Shown piece by piece: positions 1-6,797 of a DNA stretch of 16,090 nucleotides (the stretch's first letter is position 1; each line of letters starts with the position of its first letter). Source of the DNA: Vicinamibacteria bacterium (GTDB lineage Bacteria > Acidobacteriota > Vicinamibacteria > Vicinamibacterales > UBA2999); contig JAICEG010000061.1 of NCBI GenBank assembly GCA_025924295.1, positions 1 through 16,090 on the forward strand. The letters run 5' to 3'. The position numbers were made by a program, and so were the translations under genes. Below the pieces are notes generated by a model, which made no database searches, had not been told where the DNA came from, and was given only the letters and a program-made list of their open reading frames with translations.

Positions 1-303
1 AGGCCGGACATGAAGTCTGGAGACACGGTCCGCGTCCACGTGAAGGTTCGCGAGGGCGACAAGGAACGCATCCAGATCTTCGAGGGCATCGTCATCGGGC
101 TGCACCGCGGCGGCCTGCGATCCTCCTTCACCGTCCGCAAGGTGTCGTTCGGGCAGGGCGTCGAGCGGATCTTTCCGCTGCACTCGCCCACGATTGCCAA
201 GGTCGACGTCGTGCGCTCGGCCCGGGTCAGGCGCGCGAAGCTGTACTTCCTCCGGAATCTGAAGGGGAAGGCGGCGCGCATGAAGGAAACCAAGCGCGCC
301 TGA
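1..303 (+). CDS. rplS: 50S ribosomal protein L19 (5'-partial)
   Basis: L19 is a 23S rRNA-binding protein of the large subunit at the 30S/50S interface. The visible part shows the family's landmarks in order: GDTVRVHVKV, RIQIFEGIVIG, FTVRKVSFGQGVERIFPLHSP, then VRRAKLYFLR and GKAARMKE at the basic C-terminus. An ATG lies at position 10, but the reading frame is open to the window edge and the codons before it read R-P-D, matching the '(I/L)P-E/D-F' that precedes K/R-x-G-D in L19. The ATG is therefore probably an internal Met, and roughly fifteen to twenty N-terminal residues lie outside the window. The stop is TGA at 301-303, and rnhB follows after 26 bases; rplS-rnhB is a common bacterial gene order. 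Confidence 0.96.
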   Translation, partial: RPDMKSGDTVRVHVKVREGDKERIQIFEGIVIGLHRGGLRSSFTVRKVSFGQGVERIFPLHSPTIAKVDVVRSARVRRAKLYFLRNLKGKAARMKETKRA

Positions 304-329
304 GACTCAGGAGCGGAGCCTCGCGAGCC

Positions 330-956
330 ATGGTCCGGGTCCGCGCGACGAGAGCGATCGAAAACACGCTGCGACGCTGGGGGTTCTACCGCATCGCCGG
401 GTGCGATGAGGTTGGCCGGGGATGCCTGGCCGGCCCGGTTGTCGCGGGAGCTGTGGTGCTGGACCCCGATCTCCACATCCCCGGGCTCGCCGACTCGAAG
501 ATGTTGACGGCCCCCGAGCGCGAGCGCCTCAACGACCTGATCACGACGCGCGCGCTCGCCTGGTCGGTGTGCTTCGTGCAGCCACCGGAGATCGATGCAA
601 TCAACATCCATCAGGCGTCGCTGCAAGCGATGCGGCGAGCCGTGCTTTCGATGGCGCCACTGCCGGATGCGGTGCTCGTGGACGCCTTTCGGATTCCCGA
701 TCTGGCGATCGCACAGCGCGGTGTCCTTCATGGCGATCGCCGCTGCGCCGCCATCGCCGCCGCATCCATCGTCGCCAAGGTCGCGCGCGACCGACAGATG
801 ATGGTGGAGCACCAGAGCGACCCTCGCTACGGGTACGACCGGCACAAGGGATACGCCACCGCCGAACACCGGGCCGCCGTCGAGCAGTTCGGATACTCGC
901 CGCTGCATCGCCGCTCCTTCAAGCCGCAGGCGAGTCTGTTTGATAGGATCGAGTGA
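330..956 (+). CDS. rnhB: Ribonuclease HII
   Basis: Cytoplasmic endonuclease that cuts the RNA strand of RNA-DNA hybrids and removes single ribonucleotides misincorporated in DNA. At 208 residues it has the usual family length. The four acidic metal ligands are visible: Asp26 and Glu27 in DEVGRG, Asp118 in LVDAF, and Asp136 in HGDRRCA. Also present are the AASIVAKVARDR helix (about 144-155) and the YGYDRHKGYAT segment (167-177). The start is ATG, with GGAG at 315-318 as a somewhat distant ribosome binding site. The stop TGA is followed at once by the GTG of the next gene (TGAGTG), so translation of the downstream TPR gene is probably coupled. Nothing is missing or unusual in the catalytic core. 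Confidence 0.97.
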   Translation: MVRVRATRAIENTLRRWGFYRIAGCDEVGRGCLAGPVVAGAVVLDPDLHIPGLADSKMLTAPERERLNDLITTRALAWSVCFVQPPEIDAINIHQASLQAMRRAVLSMAPLPDAVLVDAFRIPDLAIAQRGVLHGDRRCAAIAAASIVAKVARDRQMMVEHQSDPRYGYDRHKGYATAEHRAAVEQFGYSPLHRRSFKPQASLFDRIE

Positions 957-2099
957 GTGCCGGTCGACCGCGAGGAAACACTCAGGAAAGCCGACAAGCT
1001 TCTGAAGCAAGGCAAGCTGGCCGCCGCCATCGAGGAGTACGTCCGTCTCGTGGAAGACAAGCCGGGAGACTGGAACACCGTCAACGCCCTCGGCGATCTT
1101 TACGTCAAAGCCGGAGATACCGACCGCGCCGCGGAGCAATTCAACCGCGCCGCGGATCACCTGTACGGGGAAGGCTTCTTTCCGCGGGCGTCCGCCGTCT
1201 ATAAGAAGGTGCTCAAGGTCCGCAGCGCCGACGATCACGCGCTCTGGCAGCTCGCGGATATCGCGGGCCGCAACGGCCTCACGCTGGATGCGCGGCAGCA
1301 CTACGGCCGGTTGATTCAGGACCGGCGCGCCGCTGGCAACGAGCAGGGCGCGGTCGATTGCGTGGTTCGTCTGGGTCAGCTCGATGATGCCGGCATCGAA
1401 GCCAGAACAGTGGCGGCGAAAGCGCTCGTCGAGCGCGGCGAGTCGAAGCAGGCGGCGCGGCTCATCCTGAGCGCTGCCGATCTGTTCGCGAAAGAGGGGC
1501 AGCTTTCCGAGGCGCTCGTTGCCTTGAAAGAGGCGGCACAGCTCGATCCCGAGGATCAGGAGATTCGCAAGAAGCTTGCGGCCATACCGGCTGCCGACAT
1601 CGCGCCGGTCGCGCAGGAAGTTGAACCGGCGGTCGAGGAATCGCCAGCACCAGTCGAGCCGTTGCCCCTCGAGTCGTTTTTCGAGGAGCTCAGGGGCAAG
1701 GTCGCGCGCGATCAGGAAACGCGCGCGCGCGAGCAGTTGGATCGCGGGCTGGAGCAGCTCGCGGAGAACAGCGTAGACGAGGCAATCACGAGCTTCGAAG
1801 GGGCAGCGCGCATGCCGGCCCTGCGATTCGAGGCTTCGTCACACCTCGCACGTATTGCTCTCGAGCGCGGCGATTTGCAGAGCGCTGTCGACTGGATGGA
1901 ACGCGCGCTGGAAGCTCCCGCGCCGGCGGTCGAGGATCGCCTCGCAATCATGTACGACCTGGCCGATACGCTGGCCAGGCAAGGAGAGGCCTCGCGCGCG
2001 ATGGCCCTCTTCATGGAAGTCGACTCGGAGTCGTCCGGGTATCGAGACGTACGGGAACGGATCGCGCATCTCTCACACACTGAAATCGGAAACCCGTGA
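957..2099 (+). CDS. Cytoplasmic tetratricopeptide-repeat protein
   Basis: A 380-residue protein with no signal peptide or membrane segment. Residues 1-205 are TPR-like helical pairs, for example KLLKQGKLAAAIEEYVRLVE, ALGDLYVKAGDTDRAAEQF and LFAKEGQLSEALVALKEAAQLDP. A Pro/Glu/Ala-rich linker spans about 211-238. A second helical block follows from FFEELRGKVARDQE (241-254) to the end, with two or three further TPR-like units. The 'FFEELR ... LDRGLEQLAENSVDEAI' layout resembles large TPR proteins of deltaproteobacteria and acidobacteria. Those are thought to be protein-interaction scaffolds, sometimes linked to motility, but no function can be assigned here. The start is GTG directly after the rnhB stop. 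The end overlaps the next ATG by one base (TGATG). Confidence 0.85.
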   Translation: MPVDREETLRKADKLLKQGKLAAAIEEYVRLVEDKPGDWNTVNALGDLYVKAGDTDRAAEQFNRAADHLYGEGFFPRASAVYKKVLKVRSADDHALWQLADIAGRNGLTLDARQHYGRLIQDRRAAGNEQGAVDCVVRLGQLDDAGIEARTVAAKALVERGESKQAARLILSAADLFAKEGQLSEALVALKEAAQLDPEDQEIRKKLAAIPAADIAPVAQEVEPAVEESPAPVEPLPLESFFEELRGKVARDQETRAREQLDRGLEQLAENSVDEAITSFEGAARMPALRFEASSHLARIALERGDLQSAVDWMERALEAPAPAVEDRLAIMYDLADTLARQGEASRAMALFMEVDSESSGYRDVRERIAHLSHTEIGNP

Positions 2100-2362
2100 T
2101 GCGCCTGTTGTTGACGGCCTTCTTCCTGGAGACTGGGGCTGTGCTCCTGCTGGCCCCCTGGTCGCAGTTCTGGGATCGAAACTACTTCGCCCAGGGCATG
2201 CCGTTCATCCACGCGCTGATGATCAACAACTTCGTCAGGGGCGCGGTCTCCGGTCTCGGCATCGTCAATATGGGCGCCGCCGTCGCGGAAATGCACGCGT
2301 TCTTCTCGGAGCGCCGGCTCGATCACGTCATCTCCCTCAACAGGCCGACAGCCGAAGAATAG
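2099..2362 (+). CDS. Small two-helix membrane protein, unknown function
   Basis: An 87-residue product not recognised as a named family. Two hydrophobic segments are visible: about residues 2-20 (LLLTAFFLETGAVLLLAPW) and about 46-70 (FVRGAVSGLGIVNMGAAVAEM). Between them is an amphipathic stretch rich in aromatic residues (FWDRNYFAQGMPFIH). This predicts a hairpin in the inner membrane. The C-terminal tail is charged and ends PTAEE. The ATG at 2099 shares its A with the TGA of the upstream TPR gene, a classic coupling overlap; a GTG one codon earlier (2096) is a less likely alternative. It lies nine bases before the thiE/tenI-like gene, so it is part of the same transcript. It is a real gene rather than a shadow, judging by the tight junctions on both sides and the coherent hydrophobic pattern. 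Confidence 0.7.
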   Translation: MRLLLTAFFLETGAVLLLAPWSQFWDRNYFAQGMPFIHALMINNFVRGAVSGLGIVNMGAAVAEMHAFFSERRLDHVISLNRPTAEE

Positions 2363-2371
2363 GCCTGCCGA

Positions 2372-3013
2372 GTGGGTCCCGTCGTTTACATGATCAGCGA
2401 TCGACGGCGCCTCGGTCTGCACGGCGAGGAGGCGCTGATTCGACGGATTGGCCTGGCGGCACGCGCCGGCATCCATCTCATTCAGATTCGCGAGCGGGAC
2501 ATGGCGGACGAGGCGCTGTTCGCGCTGGTTCGCCAGGCTGTGTCGGCCGTTCGCGGCACGCGCGCACGCGTGCTGGTCAACGATCGCGTGGACGTGGCGC
2601 TCGCCGCTGGTGCACACGGCGTTCACCTGCGTAGCGACTCCGTGTCGGGGCCGCGCATGCGTGCGATAGCGCCTCCAGGCTTTCTCATCGGGAGATCGAT
2701 TCACACTCGCGAAGAGGTCGTCGCACTGTCGACTGAGAGCGGATTGGACTATGTGCTCTTCGGCACGGTATTCCCGACCGCCTCCAAGCCCGATCGGGCA
2801 GCGGCAGGCGCCGAGGTTCTCGGTGATGTCGTGAATGCCGCGCGCGGGCTACCGGTTCTGGCAATCGGAGGCGTGACGATTACGAACGCCAGACAGCTGG
2901 CCCGAACCGGTTGCTCGGGGTTTGCGGCGATTGGTCAGTTCCTGGATGGCCCCGAAGAGGACCTCGCGGCAACGGCGACGGCCGCGCTCGCAGCGTGGGA
3001 GAATCCGAGGTAG
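2372..3013 (+). CDS. thiE/tenI: ThiE/TenI superfamily protein, TenI-like (thiamine phosphate synthase or thiazole tautomerase)
   Basis: A 213-residue TIM-barrel protein of the thiamine phosphate synthase/TenI superfamily. Visible motifs are VVYMISDRR (strand 1), IQIRERD (37-43), VNDRVDVALAAGAHGVHL (69-86), IGRSIHTREE (106-115), DYVLFGTVFPTASKPD (126-141) and PVLAIGGVT (161-169). ThiE joins HMP-PP and thiazole phosphate; TenI aromatises the thiazole phosphate tautomer. The ThiE G-Q-x-D motif, whose Asp is a Mg ligand, is replaced here by RSDS (87-90). The segments IRER, IGRSxH and DYVLFG resemble TenI as I remember it. The phosphate-binding T136 and K139 of ThiE are kept. The function is therefore open between the two. 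The start is GTG; ATG at 2390 would remove part of the first strand. No other thiamine genes are nearby. Confidence 0.82.
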   Translation: MGPVVYMISDRRRLGLHGEEALIRRIGLAARAGIHLIQIRERDMADEALFALVRQAVSAVRGTRARVLVNDRVDVALAAGAHGVHLRSDSVSGPRMRAIAPPGFLIGRSIHTREEVVALSTESGLDYVLFGTVFPTASKPDRAAAGAEVLGDVVNAARGLPVLAIGGVTITNARQLARTGCSGFAAIGQFLDGPEEDLAATATAALAAWENPR

Positions 3014-3018
3014 ACAGC

Positions 3019-3786
3019 ATGGATGTTGGTTTCAAGACACCGCTCCTCGACTTCTTCCGCAAGGGGGACGTCGCCCGCGACGTCCGTCTGCAGGCGGCCC
3101 AAGGCGCGCTGGCGACTCGCGCGCAGGAGCAATTGGCCCTGCTCGCGTTGCTCACCGGCGATTCTGACCCGGAGATCGTTGCAGCCGCCGAGGCGACGCT
3201 CGCAGTGATTCCACCCGCCTCGCTTGCGGCGTTCCTCGCCCGCACCGACGTGTCGGCGGAGATGCGTGGCTTCTTCGCCAATCGCGGCGTGGCGCCGGCG
3301 GCGGAAGCGACGCAGGAAGCGGACCGGCCGATGGTGGATACGGCCGGAGGGCCCGACATCGCCGACGATGCCGACGATGAGAAGTCGGCGATGCAGCGGC
3401 TGTCGGAGATGACCGTTCCTCAGAAGATGTCGCGTGCCACCAAGGGCACCCGTGAGGAGCGCGCGATTCTGATCCGCGACCCCAACAAGCTGATTGCCGT
3501 CGCGGTTCTCAGCAGTCCCAAGCTGACCGACTCGGAAGTCGAGTCGATCGCCAAGATGTCGAGTGTGTCCGACGAGATCCTGCGCATCATCTCGAACAAC
3601 CGGAACTGGATGAAGAACTATGTCGTGGTGTCGGCGCTGGCCAGGAACCCCAAGACGCCGCTGCCGGTGTCGATGAACCTCCTGAACCGGCTCAACGAGA
3701 AAGACCTGAAGACACTCTCGACCAGCCGCAACGTACCGGACGTTCTTCGAACGACCGCGCGGAAGAAGGTCGTCATCGACAAGTAG
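3019..3786 (+). CDS. HEAT-like helical-repeat protein, unknown function
   Basis: A 255-residue soluble protein with no signal peptide. Residues 1-90 contain short helix pairs of HEAT type (RDVRLQAAQGALATRAQEQLALLALLTGDSDPEIV). Residues 91-125 form an acidic, Ala/Asp-rich linker (DIADDADDEKS). Residues 126-255 form a second, basic helical block. Its phrases RDPNKLIAVAVLSSPKL, ILRIISNNRNWMKN and VSALARNPKTPLPV recur at about 30-residue spacing, with the pattern of DUF2336- or HEAT-like solenoids. These features suggest a protein-binding scaffold; I cannot name a partner. The start is ATG with GAGG at 3007-3010, eight bases upstream and overlapping the end of the previous gene. The frame is open further upstream to 2911, but that would overlap the ThiE/TenI gene heavily. 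Its TAG directly abuts the stop of the convergent gene. Confidence 0.75.
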   Translation: MDVGFKTPLLDFFRKGDVARDVRLQAAQGALATRAQEQLALLALLTGDSDPEIVAAAEATLAVIPPASLAAFLARTDVSAEMRGFFANRGVAPAAEATQEADRPMVDTAGGPDIADDADDEKSAMQRLSEMTVPQKMSRATKGTREERAILIRDPNKLIAVAVLSSPKLTDSEVESIAKMSSVSDEILRIISNNRNWMKNYVVVSALARNPKTPLPVSMNLLNRLNEKDLKTLSTSRNVPDVLRTTARKKVVIDK

Positions 3787-3792
3787 CTACTT
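3781..3792. repeat. 12-bp perfect palindrome at convergent stop codons
   Basis: AAGTAGCTACTT reads the same on both strands. It is made of the last Lys codon plus TAG of the plus-strand gene, followed directly by the reverse complement of the last Lys codon plus TAG of the minus-strand gene. The two convergent genes have no base between them. With no loop it is a poor RNA hairpin, so it is not called as a terminator. Confidence 0.6.
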
Positions 3793-4065
3793 CGCGCGTG
3801 AGCCCTTCGATTTCGAAGCTCGTTTGCGCGGCGTCCATTCCTTCCTGAGCTCACTCAGGCCGTGCATGTAGGCGGTGGCCTTTTCACGCTCGTCTTCGCT
3901 CTCCAGGCCCTTGAGCAGCTCGATCGCGTGCGCGAAATCGTTCTCGATCGTCTGGCGGGTGGTCTTGAAGTAGATCTTGCGAATCAGGTCGAGCGTATCG
4001 CGGGAGGACAGGGTGTCCTGCTTGAGTGCCTTGAGCGAGATGAACCCATCCGGGGTTTTGGCCAC
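3787..4065 (-). CDS. Small basic protein downstream of polX, unknown function
   Basis: A 92-residue protein not assigned to a family. It begins with the residues AKTPDGFISLKALKQ after the initiator. A predicted helical core follows (SSRDTLDLIRKIYFKTTRQTI and NDFAHAIELLKGLESEDEREKA), and the tail is strongly basic (TPRKRASKSKGSRAK), as in nucleic-acid-binding proteins. The start is GTG at 4065, preceded by a perfect GGAGG seven bases upstream and one base after the polX stop (TAAGGTG). An open frame continues upstream to 4209, but that part lies inside polX. Close coupling to polX and the basic tail suggest an accessory role in DNA transactions, which is inference only. The TAG stop touches the stop of the convergent gene. 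Confidence 0.75.
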   Translation of the reverse strand: MAKTPDGFISLKALKQDTLSSRDTLDLIRKIYFKTTRQTIENDFAHAIELLKGLESEDEREKATAYMHGLSELRKEWTPRKRASKSKGSRAK

Positions 4066-4066
4066 C

Positions 4067-5788
4067 TTACGTCCTCCGATGTCGCCGCAGCCGGGTGCGC
4101 AGTTCCGCGAGCGGGCGAGTGTTGAGGACGTCGCCTGACTGCGCCCATGCACGACGCGCGACCTGAACACCCCACTGAAGACGCGACAGAGCGTTGACGC
4201 TGTGTGCATCCGTCGAGATGACGAGCGGGATTCCGCGCTCGCGCGCGGCGCGGGCGTGGGAATCGTTGAGGTCGAGGCGTTCGATTTGACAGTTGATCTC
4301 CATGACCATACCGTGGCGGGACACCGCGTCCATCACCGCGGTCATGTCGAATTTGAGCGGCTCACGCTGCAGCAACCGACGTCCGGTCGGATGGCCGAGG
4401 ATGTCGACCCAGGGGCACTCGATGGCACGCAGAATCCGGTCGGTCATCTGCTGGGAGTCCTGCGAGAAGTTCGAGTGGATCGAGGCGACCACGATGTCGA
4501 GTTGCGCGAGGCAGTCGTCGGAGAGGTCGAGCCGGCCGTCGGAGAGAATGTCACACTCGATACCGGCGAGCAGCGTCAGGTTCTCGAAGCGGCCGTTGAG
4601 CGCACGCACACGGGCGGCATGGGCGAGCGCGCGTTTCTCATCGAGGCCGTTGGCCATTGCGAGCGCCTGGCTGTGATCGGTGATGGCGATGTACTCGCGG
4701 CCGAGGCGGTGCGCCGCTTCCGCCATCGCCGTCAGATCGTCTTTCCCGTCGGTCTCCGTCGTGTGCATGTGAAGATCGCCGCGCAGCTCGGCGAGCGTGA
4801 TCAGCTTCGGTAGCACTCCGGCACGAGCCGCTTCCACTTCACCCCGGTTTTCTCGCAGCTCGGGCTCGACCCACTCCATCCCCAGGGCGCGGTAAATCCC
4901 TTCTTCGGTCTCGCCGGCCACGCGGCTGTCATCGTCAAGGCGGAAGAGGCCGTACTCATTGAGCTTGAATCCAAGCTGCACGGCGCGATCTCTGATGGAG
5001 ATGTTGTGCGCCTTCGATCCGGTGAAGTACTGCATGGCCGCGCCACGGCTCTCGCGGGGCACCAGCCGCAGGTCGGCTTGATATCCGCCGCGCAGCAGCA
5101 CGCTCGACTTCGTGTCCCCCTGGCCGAGTACTCGCTCGACGTCGGGATGTGAAATGAGTGCGTCCATCAAGCCTGGCTGACCACCAACGGCCAGGATGTC
5201 GATGTCCCCGCAGGTTTCGCGCCCCCGCCGAAGGCTACCGACCGGAATCAGCTCGACGTTACGGTCGTGGATGCGCAGGAACTCGACGAGCGCCGCCGCC
5301 GTTGCGGCAGTGTCGCTCAGCAGATGCCTTCCGACGTCCTTCGCGCGCTCCTCGATCGAAGCGAGGATCTGCGCTTCCTTCTTTGCGCCCATGCCTTTCA
5401 GGCCCTTGAGCTTCCCGGTCTTTGCCGCGGCGGCGAGGTCCTCGATGCTCTTGATGTTGAGCGTGGCATGAAGCATCGCGACGGTTTTCGGACCCACTCC
5501 CTGAAGACGCAGCAGGTCGAGAATCGTCGGAGGGAACTGCTCGAGCAGTTCCTGGTGGTACTTGGCAGTCCCTGTTTCCGCAAGCTCACGGATTCTGCCT
5601 GCCAGGTCCTTCCCGATTCCAGGAATCGCGCGCAGCTGCTGTTCATCGAGCTGGGCGATGGCGTGCGGCCATGTCGCGAGCGTTTCGGAAGCGGTCCGGT
5701 ACGCCCGTATTTTGAACGCGTTGTCGCCTCTGATCTCGAGGAGGTCGGCGATTTCGGCCAGAACCTGTGAAATGGCCCTGTTATCCAC
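4067..5788 (-). CDS. polX: DNA polymerase/3'-5' exonuclease PolX
   Basis: A 573-residue family X polymerase, normal length, which fills short gaps in base-excision repair. Domains in order: N-terminal helical lyase-like region (1-50); helix-hairpin-helix motifs IPGIGKDLAGRIRE (55-68), LQGVGPKTV (95-103) and LKGMGAKKEAQI (130-141); the nucleotidyltransferase core with GSLRRGRETCGDIDIL (184-199), where Asp195 and Asp197 are two catalytic ligands and Asp239 in YQADLRLV the third; then a C-terminal PHP exonuclease. The PHP metal ligands appear as DLHMH (338-342), ITDHS (369-373), GIECD (409-413), SIHSN (436-440), GHPTG (465-469) and STDAHS (525-530). The start GTG reads MDNRAISQVLAEIADLLE, the family N-terminus. 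It overlaps the kinase stop by eight bases, so translation is probably coupled. A longer in-frame extension to 5902 lies inside the kinase gene. Confidence 0.96.
   Translation of the reverse strand: MDNRAISQVLAEIADLLEIRGDNAFKIRAYRTASETLATWPHAIAQLDEQQLRAIPGIGKDLAGRIRELAETGTAKYHQELLEQFPPTILDLLRLQGVGPKTVAMLHATLNIKSIEDLAAAAKTGKLKGLKGMGAKKEAQILASIEERAKDVGRHLLSDTAATAAALVEFLRIHDRNVELIPVGSLRRGRETCGDIDILAVGGQPGLMDALISHPDVERVLGQGDTKSSVLLRGGYQADLRLVPRESRGAAMQYFTGSKAHNISIRDRAVQLGFKLNEYGLFRLDDDSRVAGETEEGIYRALGMEWVEPELRENRGEVEAARAGVLPKLITLAELRGDLHMHTTETDGKDDLTAMAEAAHRLGREYIAITDHSQALAMANGLDEKRALAHAARVRALNGRFENLTLLAGIECDILSDGRLDLSDDCLAQLDIVVASIHSNFSQDSQQMTDRILRAIECPWVDILGHPTGRRLLQREPLKFDMTAVMDAVSRHGMVMEINCQIERLDLNDSHARAARERGIPLVISTDAHSVNALSRLQWGVQVARRAWAQSGDVLNTRPLAELRTRLRRHRRT
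4073..4077 (-). promoter_or_regulatory. Shine-Dalgarno GGAGG for the small basic protein
   Basis: GGAGG on the minus strand (CCTCC on plus) ends seven bases before the GTG at 4065. It lies inside the last codons of polX. It is one of the strongest ribosome binding sites in the window and fixes the start of the 92-residue gene. Confidence 0.75.
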
Positions 5789-6770
5789 GCCCGAGCCCGT
5801 GGCGCTCGAAGGTGTAGTCGAGCAGTCGCGCCCCCCCTGCGGCAAGTGCGGCTTGTATCGCCTCTCGCGCCGCAGGGGGCCCGTAGCAGAAGAGACAGCC
5901 ACCCCCGCCGGCGCCGCACACTTTGGCAGCCGTGGCGCCTGCCGCCATGGCCCGTCCGATCAGATCGTCGATGGCGGGTGTGCTCACGCCGGGCGCGAGC
6001 CGCTTCCGGTTGTCCCACTCGGCTGCGATGGCTCGTCCGACTCCATCCCAGTCGCCCTGTGTCAACGCCGTTCGCATCGTCGCGGCAGTGTCGCGGATGC
6101 GCTCGAAGCAGTCGAAGATGTACTGGTCGCCATCGATGTGGCGCTTGGTGATCTCCCAGTTGTTGGTGCCCGAGTTGCGCGGTTCGCCCGTGTAGCACAG
6201 CACGATGCGCTGACGAAGTTCGGCCAGGTCGACGTCGAGCGGCACACGCCGGACGCCGTCGGCTTCGAGCTCGATCGCCGCGATCCCGCCGTAGAGGGCC
6301 GGCCGATAGTCCTGCAGTCCCGTGGGTACGGCAATCGCCTGCGCCTCCACGTTCATCGCGATCTGAAGCAGCGCCTCGGGCTCGTAGTGCGTCCGTTTCC
6401 ATTCAGAGAGCGCCGCGCAGACCGCAACGTTCAGCGCAGAGGAGCCCGCGATCCCTGCTCCGGCTGGCGATTCGGATGTCGTCGTCAACGTCAGGCCGCC
6501 CACCTCGAAGAAATGCACGAGCAGCGACAGCAGCCGAAGCTCGCGCCTGTGGCGCAGCTCCCGCCAGTCTTCGGCCTCCACGGTCGCGCCGGTGTCGACT
6601 GACTTGATGGTTATGCGCGAGTCGGGCCGCGGTTCGATTTGTGCGCTCGCCCGAAGGCTGATTGCAGCATTGAGCGTCTGGGCGCCGGGATGAAAAAGGT
6701 AGAGCGGCCAGATGTCGATCGTGCCTCCAGCCAGATCGATGCGCGTAGGCGCTGACGTCCGGATGATCAC
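5781..6770 (-). CDS. GHMP-family sugar kinase (HddA/galactokinase-like)
   Basis: A 329-residue cytoplasmic small-molecule kinase of the GHMP fold. Visible motifs: substrate-side APTRIDLAGGTIDIWPLY (7-24); the ATP phosphate-binding loop SPAGAGIAGSSALNVA (101-116); VPTGLQDYRPALYGG (148-162), equivalent to the G-x-Q-D segment that supplies the catalytic Asp (Asp154); SGTNNWEITK (200-209); and the C-terminal glycine loop KVCGAGGGGCLF (283-294). The closest known families are D-glycero-D-manno-heptose 7-phosphate kinase (HddA) and related C-1 sugar kinases; the substrate is not evident. The chosen start is GTG at 6770, giving the usual 'MIIRT-AP-RIDLAGG' beginning. A GTG at 6791 is in frame but lies inside the promoter palindrome. 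It is divergent from nagZ and first in an operon with polX. Confidence 0.85.
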   Translation of the reverse strand: MIIRTSAPTRIDLAGGTIDIWPLYLFHPGAQTLNAAISLRASAQIEPRPDSRITIKSVDTGATVEAEDWRELRHRRELRLLSLLVHFFEVGGLTLTTTSESPAGAGIAGSSALNVAVCAALSEWKRTHYEPEALLQIAMNVEAQAIAVPTGLQDYRPALYGGIAAIELEADGVRRVPLDVDLAELRQRIVLCYTGEPRNSGTNNWEITKRHIDGDQYIFDCFERIRDTAATMRTALTQGDWDGVGRAIAAEWDNRKRLAPGVSTPAIDDLIGRAMAAGATAAKVCGAGGGGCLFCYGPPAAREAIQAALAAGGARLLDYTFERHGLGRG

Positions 6771-6777
6771 GAACAGG

Positions 6778-6783
6778 ATTATA
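6778..6783 (-). promoter_or_regulatory. -10 box (TATAAT) of the GHMP kinase-polX operon
   Basis: A perfect TATAAT on the minus strand, formed by the left arm of the inverted repeat. Seven bases separate it from the GTG at 6770, so transcription would begin at or near the first base of the start codon, predicting a leaderless mRNA. No convincing -35 TTGACA is seen at 16-18 bases upstream. Confidence 0.55.
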
Positions 6784-6797
6784 GAACTCACCAGTTC

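Noticed and set aside
1720..1738. Run of alternating CG in the TPR gene, a possible Z-DNA tract
   Set aside because: It encodes ordinary Thr/Arg/Ala/Arg codons in a GC-rich gene, and similar short runs occur elsewhere in the window.
1712..2704. 330-codon open frame on the minus strand across the TPR, membrane and thiE/tenI genes
   Set aside because: It is antisense to three well-supported genes with tight junctions, has no recognisable motif, and long antisense frames are expected in GC-rich DNA.
4066..4209. 48-codon upstream extension of the small basic protein
   Set aside because: It lies within polX; the GTG at 4065 has a perfect, well-placed ribosome binding site.
5789..5902. 38-codon upstream extension of polX
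   Set aside because: It overlaps the kinase C-terminal coding region; the family N-terminus begins at the GTG at 5788.
5562..6602. 346-codon open frame on the plus strand over polX and the kinase
   Set aside because: It lies opposite two genes with full catalytic motifs; its translation is low-complexity and matches no fold I recognise.
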